From NCBI RefSeq assembly GCF_001274945.1, contig NZ_LILB01000005.1, positions 996,959-1,060,958 of the forward strand: a stretch of 64,000 bases of DNA, written 5' to 3'. Shown here piece by piece: positions 41,617 through 51,047 of this stretch (position 1 is its first letter; every line of letters begins with the position of its first letter). The notes under the pieces are model-generated. The model was not told the DNA's origin and ran no database searches. It saw only the letters and a list, made by a program, of their open reading frames with translations. The stretch comes from Viridibacillus arvi (GTDB lineage Bacteria > Bacillota > Bacilli > Bacillales_A > Planococcaceae). The position numbers and the translations under genes were made by a program.

Positions 41617-42588
41617 TTAGTGTTCAATAATTTTTATCGACTTGTTGTTTGTGTCTATCTCTACAATCCCTCCTATAGGAAAAGTAAACATAGGCTGAAT
41701 ATGACCAAAGCTTGCATTATACATCACAGGTATGCTCTTCAAAATTGGATGTTTATCAAAAATAAAATGCAAATGCTCGTCAGTCACTTGAGATTTATTT
41801 TGGAATTTACCAATCACCAGTCCCTTTAAATTGACTAATTTCCCCTGCTGTAACAAGGAAGTAAAATCACGTGCAAATGTTAGTGGATCTGTTAATTCAT
41901 CATCTTCAATAAACAAAATGACATCTTTTAAATCTGGCATAAATTCCGTTCCTTGTAGTAAATTGAGAGTACATAGATTACCACCATATAATGTACCGTT
42001 CGTTAACCCACCATTATAAATTTTCAAACCCTCATTTGGAATTAAGTTACGATTATCTTGATCTCTAAACCACGCATCATCACTCCAAACAACCGACTGC
42101 TCAATCTCATAGGCTTCGTCTTGCATGAGGCATTTTTTGAAAAAAGTCCTTTGATAATCCTGTTCCTTCCGCATTCCAAAACTTGAAAAGTGAGGTCCAG
42201 AATATGTGACTAAACCTGTTTTAGCTGTTATTGCCCATGCAAGCGCTGTAATATCGCTATAGCCACATAGAATTTTCGGATTCGTCTTTATTAGTTCATA
42301 GTTGATATAGGGCAAGATCTCATTGACATTAAATCCACCAATGACTGTCAAGATTCCTTTTACATTTGAGTCTGCGAAAGCAGCATGTAAATCTTTCACT
42401 CTCGCTTGAATTGAAGAAGAGAAATGTAAATCGCTATCATATACATGCTCTCCAAAAGTCACTATTAAACCCAGTTCCTCCAACTGCTCAATTGCTTCTT
42501 GAATACCCTCTTTAGATAAAATTTGCATACTACGACTAGGTGCAATAATACGTATTTCATCACCTTTTTTTAACTTTGGTGCAATCAT
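41617..42588 (-). CDS. LD-carboxypeptidase family protein (peptidase S66)
   Basis: 323 residues. LKKGDEIRIIAPSRSMQILS opens the family; GIQEAIEQLEELGLIVTFGE follows. The nucleophile region is ILCGYSDITALAWAITAKTG, the Glu lies in DVILFIEDDELTDPLTFARD, and the His lies in SFGHIQPMFTFPIGG. S66 enzymes cut LD bonds in muropeptides or, in the MccF branch, inactivate microcin C. The sequence is close to the MccF-type in the GYSDITAL motif, so either role is possible. Soluble, no signal peptide. Confidence 0.85.
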   Translation of the reverse strand: MIAPKLKKGDEIRIIAPSRSMQILSKEGIQEAIEQLEELGLIVTFGEHVYDSDLHFSSSIQARVKDLHAAFADSNVKGILTVIGGFNVNEILPYINYELIKTNPKILCGYSDITALAWAITAKTGLVTYSGPHFSSFGMRKEQDYQRTFFKKCLMQDEAYEIEQSVVWSDDAWFRDQDNRNLIPNEGLKIYNGGLTNGTLYGGNLCTLNLLQGTEFMPDLKDVILFIEDDELTDPLTFARDFTSLLQQGKLVNLKGLVIGKFQNKSQVTDEHLHFIFDKHPILKSIPVMYNASFGHIQPMFTFPIGGIVEIDTNNKSIKIIEH

Positions 42589-43012
42589 TCTAAAGCCAAC
42601 TCCTTCTTATTAAGTTTACTAGTACAATATTTTGAAACGTCCATAACTTAAAGTAAAAAGCTTCAATCTTTTAAATAATAGTTGTAATGATAAAGATTAT
42701 TCTGACTAATATCAAGTGTTGATTTTTCAACTGCCCTTCTTTGTATTTTAAGAATTGTATTAATAAATTTTCAGATTTAAACAATGTTAATCCACAGTGT
42801 CATAGCAAAATTATTTTTATCCCAACAAAACACAATTGCTTTAGTTATTAATGGCGGAACGTATTTTTTACTAATTACACAATCCAAGAAGGATTTTCAA
42901 TAAATTAATACCTATTAGGTTTTACTTAGTTCTAAAAATATTTATTTTATAAAGTGATGCCCTTACCAATTATTTTGAAGTGAATAGCATGATAATGATA
43001 GGAGGTGAAATA
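42589..43012. other. Intergenic stretch upstream of the BclB-like gene
   Basis: 424 bp, AT-rich, no supported gene; AGGAGGTG for the next gene is at 43000-43007. Confidence 0.5.
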
Positions 43013-43891
43013 ATGAATTATGAGATGAAAAGATGTAGTAAGTGCAGTAAATATATCTGTACTTGTAATAATGACCCTGCTCGAGGTCCAAGAGGGTATA
43101 AAGGTACTATAGGCCCTGTTGGACCTCCTGGACCTCCTGGACCTAAAGGTGAACGTGGGCCTAGAGGATTCATGGGTCTTCCCGGAGCTGATGGTGAACG
43201 TGGTCCTAGAGGCGCTGATGGTGAACGTGGTCCTGCAGGCGCTGACGGTGAACGTGGTCCTGCAGGCGCTGATGGTGAACGTGGTCCTGCAGGCGCTGAT
43301 GGTGAACAAGGTCTTAGGGGGCTAAGAGGTTTCCCTGGAGTGAGTGGACCACCAGGACCTGCCGGATCTACTGGTCCTGGCTCAATAATTCCTTTCGCAT
43401 CAGGTATTCCTGTTAAACTTACAACTGTTGATGGGGACGTTGGAACAACTTGTTTAATCGGCTTTGGGAACTCTGCATCAAACGTTATGCTAGATGGGAC
43501 AAAAATAAATCTTACAGGTTCTGCTGGAGCACTTCTGAATTTTGCATTTTCTATTCCTCGTGATGGAAAAATCACTTCGATGGATGCTTTCTTCAGTACT
43601 TCAGAGGCTCTATCTCTAGTTAATTCCACTATCACAATTACAGCTCAATTATATCAATCAACTACACCAAATAATCTATTCACTCCTGTTCCAGATGCTA
43701 TTGTAATATTATCTCCTAAACTCTCTGACAATCTTCCTCTAGGTTATGTAAGTCACGGAATCACTACAGGATTAAATATAAAGGTAACAGCACAAACACG
43801 ACTATTAATGGTATTTTCTGCAGCAGCCACTGGTCATTCACTTGATAATATGGTAGCTGGGTATGCTAGCGCAGGTCTTTCAATTAGTTAA
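43013..43891 (+). CDS. BclB-type collagen-like exosporium protein
   Basis: 292 residues from ATG at 43013, chosen by AGGAGGTG at 43000-43007 rather than the ATG 11 codons earlier. Residues 1-22 include a Cys cluster ([11 protein letters not shown]). Residues 25-125 are Gly-X-Y collagen repeats with proline ([16 protein letters not shown] and repeats of GADGERGPA). Residues 130-292 match the BclB C-terminal domain: [65 protein letters not shown] and [14 protein letters not shown]. Such proteins are glycosylated filaments of the exosporium nap. It is far from the other coat genes. Confidence 0.85.
   Translation: MNYEMKRCSKCSKYICTCNNDPARGPRGYKGTIGPVGPPGPPGPKGERGPRGFMGLPGADGERGPRGADGERGPAGADGERGPAGADGERGPAGADGEQGLRGLRGFPGVSGPPGPAGSTGPGSIIPFASGIPVKLTTVDGDVGTTCLIGFGNSASNVMLDGTKINLTGSAGALLNFAFSIPRDGKITSMDAFFSTSEALSLVNSTITITAQLYQSTTPNNLFTPVPDAIVILSPKLSDNLPLGYVSHGITTGLNIKVTAQTRLLMVFSAAATGHSLDNMVAGYASAGLSIS
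43184..43318 (+). repeat. Five tandem 27-bp collagen repeats
   Basis: GCTGATGGTGAACGTGGTCC-type units, each 27 bp (nine residues GADGERGPx), nearly identical; the last is GADGEQGLR. Confidence 0.8.
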
Positions 43892-44289
43892 TTCCTTAAG
43901 GTTAGCTATCTTAAAAACTGCAATTCTTACCTAATAGTTGATGAAAAAAACATCCATAAAATACATCATTATTTGATAAATTAATTTTTGAAATAATTAA
44001 AATTATTAGAATCTTACTTAATTAATACCACATAATATTACTAGACTGACAAAGGCAACTTTTCGTATAAAATAAAACGAAAAGTTGCCTTAATTCGTAT
44101 TTTCTCTATCTAACTTTCACAAATATTACACTATTAACTATGCAACAACTGCTTCTAAAAGTGTAAGTTTAAGTGCAGCTATATACAATTCAGAGATAGA
44201 TGAAATTAGTATTTTATAAAAGACATCTTTTTATATGTAAATAATCTATTTGTTAAATCATCATTTTCATAGAGGCAAAAAATGAATTA
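43892..44289. other. Intergenic stretch after the BclB-like gene
   Basis: It holds a terminator at 44052-44091 and a 30-codon protein-like relic (NYATTASKSVSLSAAIYNSE near 44130-44210) with no start; nothing intact. Confidence 0.4.
44052..44091. terminator. Terminator hairpin after the BclB-like gene
   Basis: AAAGGCAACTTTTCGT and ACGAAAAGTTGCCTT around a ten-base A/T loop. Confidence 0.7.
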
Positions 44290-44751
44290 TTATCCGTTAT
44301 TATCTACAGTAATTAAATTCAATGTATAATGTTCAAATTCCGTGTCGTGAACAAATCCATTCTTTTCATATAACTTTTTTGCATTAATATTCGTGAGAGC
44401 CGTTTCTAACGTTAAATAACTAGCATCTGTTTGTCTACCTAGTTCCATTGCTGATTGTAATAATTGCTGCGCAACGCCCGATTTCCGATTATCTTTTGTT
44501 ACGAACAAGTCATTTATTATCCAAGCTTTTTTCATTGATATGGATGAGAAGGTTGGATAAAGTTGTGTAAATCCTACATACTCCTCTCCCTTTTTCACTA
44601 CAAATATGACCGAATCCTTATTAGTTAGACGACTGTGGATGAATTTATAAGCCCCTTCTATATTTGTTTTTTGCTCATAAAATTGGCGATACATATCGAA
44701 CAACCCCGCTACACCGACCGTATCAGCTAAATCTGCTTGAAAAACATTCAT
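44290..44751 (-). CDS. GNAT acetyltransferase
   Basis: 153 residues. The acetyl-CoA loop is LFVTKDNRKSGVAQQLLQSA (RxxGxA type), with VGFTQLYPTFSSISMKKAWI ahead of it and ALTNINAKKLYEKNGFVHDT as the usual C-terminal helix and strand. It is an N-acetyltransferase of unknown substrate. AGGGGAG site before the ATG. Separated from leuA by its terminator. Confidence 0.8.
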   Translation of the reverse strand: MNVFQADLADTVGVAGLFDMYRQFYEQKTNIEGAYKFIHSRLTNKDSVIFVVKKGEEYVGFTQLYPTFSSISMKKAWIINDLFVTKDNRKSGVAQQLLQSAMELGRQTDASYLTLETALTNINAKKLYEKNGFVHDTEFEHYTLNLITVDNNG

Positions 44752-44794
44752 TTCATTACTCCCCTTTCATAAATAGAAAAATTCTATCAACAAC

Positions 44795-44829
44795 AAAAAC
44801 AACTTCTCTTATAAGCAGAAGTTGTTTTT
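44795..44829 (-). terminator. Terminator of leuA
   Basis: AAAAACAACTTCT and AGAAGTTGTTTTT around an eight-nine base loop, 6 bp after the leuA stop. Confidence 0.85.
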
Positions 44830-44834
44830 GGCAT

Positions 44835-46427
44835 TTAAAGTGATTGTGCAACAGGTTCTTTGTTTATTTCAGGCAGTAAATTATCCACAATTATACTGTT
44901 CACTGCATTTATATAAGCTAATGCACTTGCTTTGATGACATCTGTATCAGTTGCCTTTGCAACATACTTTTCACCCTTATATTCTACCTGTAACTTTACT
45001 TTACCTAATGCTTCTTTCCCTCTTGATACACTGCTAATTTTGTACTCCAATAAATTTATATCGATATCAATGATTTCTTTGATTGAAGAGTAAAGTGCAT
45101 CAATTGGACCTGATGCTTCAGCGCTACTTTTGAAAATTTGATCACCCTTTTTAATCTTGACACTTGCTGAAGGGAAAATCGTATTACTAATGACTTGAAG
45201 ATCCAACAGTTCATAAAAATTGTCACTATGGTGTTGAATTTCTTCATTCATATCATGTCTTTTGAAGTATTTTTCTACAATAATATATAGATCATGGTTA
45301 TATACTTCTTTTTTCGCATCAGCTAATACTAAAAAGTCAGCAAAGATTTCTTCGAATTGTTCGTCTGTTAGTTGGTTAAAGGCTAATTTTCCAAGTGCAT
45401 TTTTCACTGCATGGCGTCCAGAGCGGGCTGTTAAGACCAGTTCCATATCATCTAAACCAACTTCAGTAGGACTAATAATTTCGTAAGCATCACGTGATTT
45501 TAGTAAACCATCTTGGTGAATACCTGATGAATGGGCAAATGCATTATCTCCTGTAATAGCTTTATTCACCTGTACATCAAGCCCCATTAAGCTACTCACT
45601 AGCTTAGATGTATTCATAATTTCTTTTGTTTTAATATTTGTATTTGCATTGAAAAATGGTGAGCGTGTATTTAAAGCCATCACTACTTCTTCTAATGCTG
45701 CATTTCCAGCGCGCTCGCCGATTCCGTTGATTGTACATTCAACTTTATCCGCTCCATTTTTTATAGCAGCCAATGTATTTGCTGTAGCCATTCCTAAATC
45801 ATTATGACAATGTACACTTAAAAGTACTTTATCATTCAGATTTTTTAGGCGGTCATTCAATTTAAATATAAGTTCACCGAATTCTTCTGGCACGGCAAAA
45901 CCGACTGTATCAGGAACATTAATCATTGTAGCACCAGCTTTTACAACCGCTTTAATTGTTGACCATAAGTATTCAAAATCAGAGCGTGATGCATCTTCTG
46001 TAGAATACTGCACTTCCGGCAAAAGCGTTTTAGCATATTTGACAGCCTCTACTCCTATATCTAAAATTTGATTTTTTGATTTACCAAATTTCTTTTCAAC
46101 ATGAATGTCTGAAGTACCAAGAACCATATGGATTAACGGCTTTTCAGCATACTTCACGCTATTATAAACCGCATCAATATCTGCTTTAACAGCACGTGCT
46201 AGAGCCGTAATCATTATGTTATCCGTATTCCCGACCTTCATCGCAATTTCTTTTACCGCATTAAAATCTCCGGCCGATGATGCTGGGAAACCCGCTTCAA
46301 TAATATCTACTTGTAATTTCTTTAATTGATGAGCTACTTCTAGCTTTTCGTATAAATTTAGTTTGGCCCCCGGAACTTGTTCCCCATCACGTAAAGTCGT
46401 ATCAAACACCCATATTTTTCTCGACAT
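44835..46427 (-). CDS. leuA: 2-isopropylmalate synthase
   Basis: 530 residues; catalyses the first committed step of leucine synthesis from 2-ketoisovalerate and acetyl-CoA. VFDTTLRDGEQVPGAKL gives the catalytic site, SVHCHNDLGMATANTLAA and NGIGERAGNAALEEVVMALN the metal and substrate motifs, and residues 395-510 form the leucine-sensing regulatory domain (PSASVKIKKGDQIFKSSAEA; GKVKLQVEYKGEKYVAKATD). AGGAGTG site before the ATG. It stands alone here, without leuBCD beside it, and is preceded by a T-box leader. Confidence 0.9.
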   Translation of the reverse strand: MSRKIWVFDTTLRDGEQVPGAKLNLYEKLEVAHQLKKLQVDIIEAGFPASSAGDFNAVKEIAMKVGNTDNIMITALARAVKADIDAVYNSVKYAEKPLIHMVLGTSDIHVEKKFGKSKNQILDIGVEAVKYAKTLLPEVQYSTEDASRSDFEYLWSTIKAVVKAGATMINVPDTVGFAVPEEFGELIFKLNDRLKNLNDKVLLSVHCHNDLGMATANTLAAIKNGADKVECTINGIGERAGNAALEEVVMALNTRSPFFNANTNIKTKEIMNTSKLVSSLMGLDVQVNKAITGDNAFAHSSGIHQDGLLKSRDAYEIISPTEVGLDDMELVLTARSGRHAVKNALGKLAFNQLTDEQFEEIFADFLVLADAKKEVYNHDLYIIVEKYFKRHDMNEEIQHHSDNFYELLDLQVISNTIFPSASVKIKKGDQIFKSSAEASGPIDALYSSIKEIIDIDINLLEYKISSVSRGKEALGKVKLQVEYKGEKYVAKATDTDVIKASALAYINAVNSIIVDNLLPEINKEPVAQSL

Positions 46428-46457
46428 TTCACATACACTCCTTTTCTTTTATAAAAT

Positions 46458-46736
46458 AATAAAAAGCCCCGCCTCTATAGAAACTATAGAGACGAGGCTG
46501 TGCTCGCGGTACCACTCTAATTGATCCATGTCTACTACATGAACCCACTCAGTTCGATGGCTATCACCATCTATTCTTTTAACGGCAGAATCCCGACATC
46601 CGTTACTATTCATTCACGGAGTAGCTCTTGGACGAGTTCAAAGGCAAATAACTACCGGTTTCCACCAACCACCGGCTCTCTGAATAGCTTATTTATCCCT
46701 TTACTATTTCCAATCATTGCTCATTCGTTATTTGAT
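46458..46736 (-). promoter_or_regulatory. T-box leader of leuA (leucine-type)
   Basis: The minus strand holds the T-box AGAGTGGTACCGCG (at 46503-46516) followed by a GC-rich terminator stem (GCCTCGTCTCTATAG, complement, then GGGGCTTTTT). Upstream stem I carries the AGAGAGCCGGTGG-type AG loop, and GAACTCGTC at 46632-46640 offers CTC as a leucine specifier codon. Uncharged tRNA-Leu would stabilise the antiterminator and allow leuA transcription. Confidence 0.85.
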
Positions 46737-46881
46737 TAGTTATGATTCTAACCTTTGAATTCTTAATAGTCAATATAATTATCAGAAAAATTTAAATTTT
46801 CTTTTAAGAATAAATTTATAGTTATAAACATAAAGGAACTATCGTATTGATTAGACATTTATTTTGCTTAAAATAAGATTA

Positions 46882-48057
46882 TTAATTTTTCTTTAAGTAG
46901 TTCACTGCGTATTGTACATATAACTCAGAACCAACTTTCAATGTATCCTCATCTACATTGAAGCGTCCATGATGGTGTGCCCATTGTGAATCTTTTTCGG
47001 CATTACCACAGCCAACTAAAGCAAAACAACCAGGTACTTTATCAAGATAGAAACTGAAATCTTCTCCGCCCATTGTAGGATCATCAAGGTAATATGAATC
47101 TTCTCCGAATGATTGTTCAATAACTTGACGTGCTAACTCCACACTATCTTTGTCATTGATGACAGCTTGTGTACCGTAGTCATACTCAACTTCGGCAGTA
47201 CCACCATAAATTGCGGCAACTTGCTCTGCATATTGATGAATTTGCGTTTCTATATGTTGACGAGTCTCTACATCAAAACAACGAACCGTCCCTTCAAGAA
47301 CTGCATTTTCAGCAATAACATTAAAACGAGTGCCAACCTCCATTTTACCTATTGTTAGTACTGCTGGTCGTAACGGATTAACTGTCCTAGATACAACTGT
47401 TTGTACATTTAATGCAAATGATGATGCTATCATTACAGCATCTACCGTATCATGTGGCATTGCTGCATGACCACCGCGACCTTTGAATGTTACTTTGAAG
47501 AGATCCGCCGATGCAAAAGCTGGTCCTGGTGCACATTGGATTTTATATGAAGGTGTTTGAGACCAAATATGGATACCAAACACATTATCCACCCCATCCA
47601 CTGCACCTTGGCGAACCATTTCCTTTGCACCTAATGCTACTTCTTCAGCAGGTTGAAATATTAAACGAATATTTCCCTCTAGTTCATCTTTAATTTCATT
47701 TAATGCTTTTGCAGCAATTAATAGCATTGCTGTATGAGCATCATGTCCACATGCATGCATTTTGCCATCTTCTTGTGAGCGATATTCAAGCTCACGATTT
47801 AATTCATAAACAGATAACGCATCCATATCTGCACGAAGAGCAACCGTTTTACCTGGCTTCCCTCCTGTAATATCCGCAATTACACCTGTTGGTTCAGTTG
47901 TTCTATATGGAATATTCAGTTGTTTTAAATAATCGCATACAAACTGAGTTGTCTTAAACTCCTGCCATGATAACTCTGGCTCTTTATGTAATTTACGACG
48001 AATGGCAACTAACTCATCATTATAACTTGCAATGATTTCTTTTATATTTTTTCCCAT
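46882..48057 (-). CDS. M20 family amidohydrolase
   Basis: 391 residues. The metal-binding motifs are VALRADMDALSVYE near residue 75, MHACGHDAHTAMLLIAAKAL near 100, QPAEEVALGAKEMV near 135 and PTMGGEDFSFYLDKVPG near 350; residues 180-290 are the dimerisation domain (FKGRGGHAAMPHDTVDAVMI). This set fits N-acyl amino acid or hippurate-type amidohydrolases of the M20D group, which release an amino acid from an acyl or peptide conjugate. It is 16 bp downstream of a membrane transporter gene, so it probably hydrolyses an imported conjugate. Confidence 0.85.
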   Translation of the reverse strand: MGKNIKEIIASYNDELVAIRRKLHKEPELSWQEFKTTQFVCDYLKQLNIPYRTTEPTGVIADITGGKPGKTVALRADMDALSVYELNRELEYRSQEDGKMHACGHDAHTAMLLIAAKALNEIKDELEGNIRLIFQPAEEVALGAKEMVRQGAVDGVDNVFGIHIWSQTPSYKIQCAPGPAFASADLFKVTFKGRGGHAAMPHDTVDAVMIASSFALNVQTVVSRTVNPLRPAVLTIGKMEVGTRFNVIAENAVLEGTVRCFDVETRQHIETQIHQYAEQVAAIYGGTAEVEYDYGTQAVINDKDSVELARQVIEQSFGEDSYYLDDPTMGGEDFSFYLDKVPGCFALVGCGNAEKDSQWAHHHGRFNVDEDTLKVGSELYVQYAVNYLKKN

Positions 48058-48073
48058 TTGAAGGACCCCTTTA

Positions 48074-49261
48074 TTATTTAATCCAGGTTACAAACAAACC
48101 TGCTAACACAACAGAAACTATCGTAACTGTGATGAAACCACCAACAAGCATCGGTGGAAGCATATGACTGCTTAAGAATTCACGTTCTTTTTTATCTGTA
48201 GTTACAGCGTTCACAACTTCATTTGTAATAATATAATCTGCTGGGAATCCATATAAGGCTGTTAATGATACAGCGAACGCCATATTTGGATTTACTTTTA
48301 AAATTTTCCCTACGATAAATGAAAAGATGTACATGCCAATTACGGCAAGACCGATACTCACAATTAAAGGTGTAATTATTCGTAGCATCATTTCTGGTGT
48401 AGCATTTTTTAAACCATCAAAAATAAATAACATTAATGCCATAATAGCGAAACCGAAACCATTTGCTTTTTGCAATGGCTGCTTTTCTAAGAAACCTAGT
48501 GAAGTAGCAATAACACCAAACAGTAAACATAGTACCAATGCATTTACTGTAATAATTGGTGCTAATGCAGTTGATGTAAAATACGCTAAACAGCCTACAA
48601 TAGCTAAACGGAAAAATTTGAAATAATCCGTATTGTAGCGATCAGGTAATTTCTTAAATAATCTTGGTTTTTCTAGTTCTTCTTCTTCTTCAACTGTTAT
48701 CTCCTGTGCTTTCATCTCACCAGAACGATATAGCTTTAATAAACGATTTCCTTCTTTTTTTAAGAAAATTGAAGTTAGCGGATAACCAGCAAAACCTTGA
48801 ATAACATATATAACAATTGCGAAAACAGCTAGATCATCGTACCCTGCATTTGCGGCTCCCTCAGACATAATAAGAGCTGAAACTAATCCACCAACAAGTG
48901 GTGGAATCGCTACGATCATCGTTTGCATATCGAAAATCAAAGCACCTATTGTAAATAAAATAACGATGATCCCTAAAATCCCTGATAGTGCAATAACTAT
49001 TGTTTTCCACTGATTTCTTAATTCTTTCAATGAAAGTAAAGTTCCCATATTCGTAATTAATAAGTACATCATCATTGTTGCTACGATTGCTGGAATACCT
49101 GCAATCTCTACAATATTCTTCGGGAAAAAAGTCCAATACCCCAATAAAAACAGTACCGCGCAAACAAATACAGATGGAATCCATGCTTTCGTTTTAGTTG
49201 CCACAACATCGCCAATATATAAAATCCCTAATAAAATTACAAGGGCAAGCATTTGAGCCAT
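48074..49261 (-). CDS. Polytopic membrane transporter, family uncertain
   Basis: 395 residues with about ten hydrophobic segments, for example MLALVILLGILYIGDVVATK, VFVCAVLFLLGYWTFF, ALSGILGIIVILFTIGALIF and LLFGVIATSLGFL. A Gly-rich pore-like stretch PPLVGGLVSALIMSEGAANA lies near residue 125, and a similar AFAVSLTALYGFPADYIITN near 330, suggesting two inverted halves. A charged cytoplasmic loop (residues 170-205, QEITVEEEEELEKPRLFKKL) lies between them. The pattern resembles GltS/DUF819-like secondary carriers. Paired with the M20 amidohydrolase, it probably imports that enzyme's substrate. Confidence 0.6.
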   Translation of the reverse strand: MAQMLALVILLGILYIGDVVATKTKAWIPSVFVCAVLFLLGYWTFFPKNIVEIAGIPAIVATMMMYLLITNMGTLLSLKELRNQWKTIVIALSGILGIIVILFTIGALIFDMQTMIVAIPPLVGGLVSALIMSEGAANAGYDDLAVFAIVIYVIQGFAGYPLTSIFLKKEGNRLLKLYRSGEMKAQEITVEEEEELEKPRLFKKLPDRYNTDYFKFFRLAIVGCLAYFTSTALAPIITVNALVLCLLFGVIATSLGFLEKQPLQKANGFGFAIMALMLFIFDGLKNATPEMMLRIITPLIVSIGLAVIGMYIFSFIVGKILKVNPNMAFAVSLTALYGFPADYIITNEVVNAVTTDKKEREFLSSHMLPPMLVGGFITVTIVSVVLAGLFVTWIK

Positions 49262-49669
49262 AACATAACCTCCAAGTAATAAAATTTGTAATATTACAAT
49301 AACACTAAATTTTCTGAATATGTATATAATTAATATATTTCGAGAAAATATTAACTTTATCTAGCTAATTAATAACATAAAACATATTTCGATATTTAAA
49401 TATAGATAAAACTTCTTTATTGAAATAGTAAGTTTATTCCTTATAAGAGATAATATCATTCATTAAAGAATAGTCTTTTCTCTCAGTAAAATTAGTGAAA
49501 TAATGAGTAGTCATCTCCTCAGCGAAGTACTATCTACACAACTTACAAGCTCAAACAAACCCATCCCTCTCACTATTGATCAACTGAATAGCATTGTGAA
49601 TTTTCTAAATTAAAAGTACAATTGGAATTATATTTGTTGGTACTATACATATTTTTAGGAGGAAAGACT
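49262..49669. other. Intergenic stretch between divergent transporter and ddh genes
   Basis: 408 bp, AT-rich, holds both promoter regions and a possible 36-codon gene at 49503-49613. Confidence 0.5.
49503..49613 (+). CDS. Possible small protein upstream of ddh
   Basis: 36 codons, ATG at 49503 to TAA at 49613, beginning MSSHLLSEVLSTQLTSSNKP and ending NSIVNFLN. Composition is protein-like, but no clear ribosome site precedes it. Could be a remnant or a chance frame. Confidence 0.25.
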   Translation: MSSHLLSEVLSTQLTSSNKPIPLTIDQLNSIVNFLN

Positions 49670-50653
49670 TTGAGTAAAATTCGAATTGGTATTGTAGGTT
49701 ATGGTAATTTAGGACGTGGCGTTGAAGGGGCAATTGCGCAAAACCCTGATATGGAATTAGTGGCAGTATTTACTCGTCGCGATCCTTCTTCATTAAAAAT
49801 CGCGAGCGCTAATGTGCCCGTATATGCGGTAAATGATGCTGAACAATTTAAAGAAGCCATTGATGTCATGATTTTGTGTGGGGGGTCTGCTACGGACTTA
49901 CCGGAGCAAGTACCTCATTTCGCACAATGGTTTAATACTATTGATAGCTTTGATACACATGCCAACATTCCGACTTTCTTTGATGCAGTAAATGCGGTTG
50001 CAGAACCTGCAAATAAAGTGAGTATCATTTCAGTTGGTTGGGATCCAGGTCTATTTTCATTAAACCGCCTTTTAGGAGAAGCAGTGTTACCTGTTGGCAA
50101 TACTTATACTTTTTGGGGTGATGGCTTAAGTCAAGGCCACTCTGATGCAGTTCGACGTATTGAAGGCGTTAAAAATGCAGTGCAATATACATTACCGATT
50201 GAAGAGGCAGTAAATCGCGTACGCAATGGAGAAAACCCAGAATTAACTACTCGTGAAAAACATGCCCGTGAATGTTTTGTTGTTTTAGAAAATGGCGCAG
50301 ATGCAGTGAAAATCGAAGAACAAATTAAAACAATGCCAAACTATTTCTCTGATTATGATACAACTGTTAATTTTATTTCTGAAGATGAACTTGCTACAAA
50401 TCATAGCGGTATGCCACATGGTGGGTTTGTTATTCGAAGTGGTGAATCTAAAGCAGAACATAAGCAAATTATGGAGTTCTCTTTAAACTTAGAAAGCAAT
50501 CCATACTTCACATCAAGCGTCCTAGTTGCCTTTGCACGTGCTGCTTTCAAACTTAACAAATCTGGCAACAATGGAGCTAAAACAGTTTTCGATGTACCTT
50601 TTGGCTTGTTGTCACCAAAATCAGCAGCTGAACTGCGTAAAGAGTTATTATAA
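49670..50653 (+). CDS. ddh: meso-Diaminopimelate dehydrogenase
   Basis: 327 residues from TTG at 49670, chosen because AGGAGG lies 9 bases upstream and the product then starts SKIRIGIVGYGNLGRGVEGA like known enzymes of about 326 residues. It reduces tetrahydrodipicolinate with ammonia and NADPH straight to meso-diaminopimelate for lysine and cell wall. NADP-binding GYGNLG, VAVFTRRDP and the substrate-site segments SVGWDPGLFSLNRLLGEAVL and SHGMPHGGF-like HSGMPHGGFVIRSGE are present. Bacillus sphaericus is the classic source of this enzyme, which supports the host assignment. Confidence 0.9.
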   Translation: MSKIRIGIVGYGNLGRGVEGAIAQNPDMELVAVFTRRDPSSLKIASANVPVYAVNDAEQFKEAIDVMILCGGSATDLPEQVPHFAQWFNTIDSFDTHANIPTFFDAVNAVAEPANKVSIISVGWDPGLFSLNRLLGEAVLPVGNTYTFWGDGLSQGHSDAVRRIEGVKNAVQYTLPIEEAVNRVRNGENPELTTREKHARECFVVLENGADAVKIEEQIKTMPNYFSDYDTTVNFISEDELATNHSGMPHGGFVIRSGESKAEHKQIMEFSLNLESNPYFTSSVLVAFARAAFKLNKSGNNGAKTVFDVPFGLLSPKSAAELRKELL

Positions 50654-50665
50654 AAATTAAAAATA

Positions 50666-50702
50666 AAAGGCTGACACTGTCTTCATGACATGTCAGCCTT
50701 TA
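50666..50702 (+). terminator. Terminator of ddh
   Basis: AAAGGCTGACA and TGTCAGCCTTT around a 14-base loop, 13 bp after the stop. Confidence 0.85.
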
Positions 50703-50818
50703 TTCGATTAATTTAATTATCAAGATTCACTAAAAACCTTCCGTCATATTGACTTTTATCCTCTCGACAACTATGATGAATAGTGATTCTTACAAAAGAC
50801 TCAATAATCTCAAACAAG

Positions 50819-50866
50819 AAACCTTATGCTGCCTTCTATCAATTGAAGGGCCCATAAGGTTTTTTG
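50819..50866 (+). terminator. Second hairpin downstream of ddh
   Basis: AACCTTATG and CATAAGGTT with inner GCCTTC/GAAGGGC pairing and a TTTTTT run. It may end a lost transcript. Confidence 0.6.
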
Positions 50867-51047
50867 TTATTCTACAGAATTTTAAATAACTGAATACTCA
50901 ATTATTTTTGGTTATGTAGATTATGTCATGTACAGTTGAAGAGTATCTCGCTAAAATGATCTTTTGATGAAGTTATGCACAATCCTCTTTAACTCATTTC
51001 TCACTAATATTAAACGCATATCAACATTAATGAATCAGTAAATTCTT

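Larger units (their letters stand above)
50654..51047. other. Intergenic stretch after ddh
   Basis: No gene; two terminator hairpins (50666-50702 and 50819-50866) between ddh and the convergent methyltransferase gene. Confidence 0.6.
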
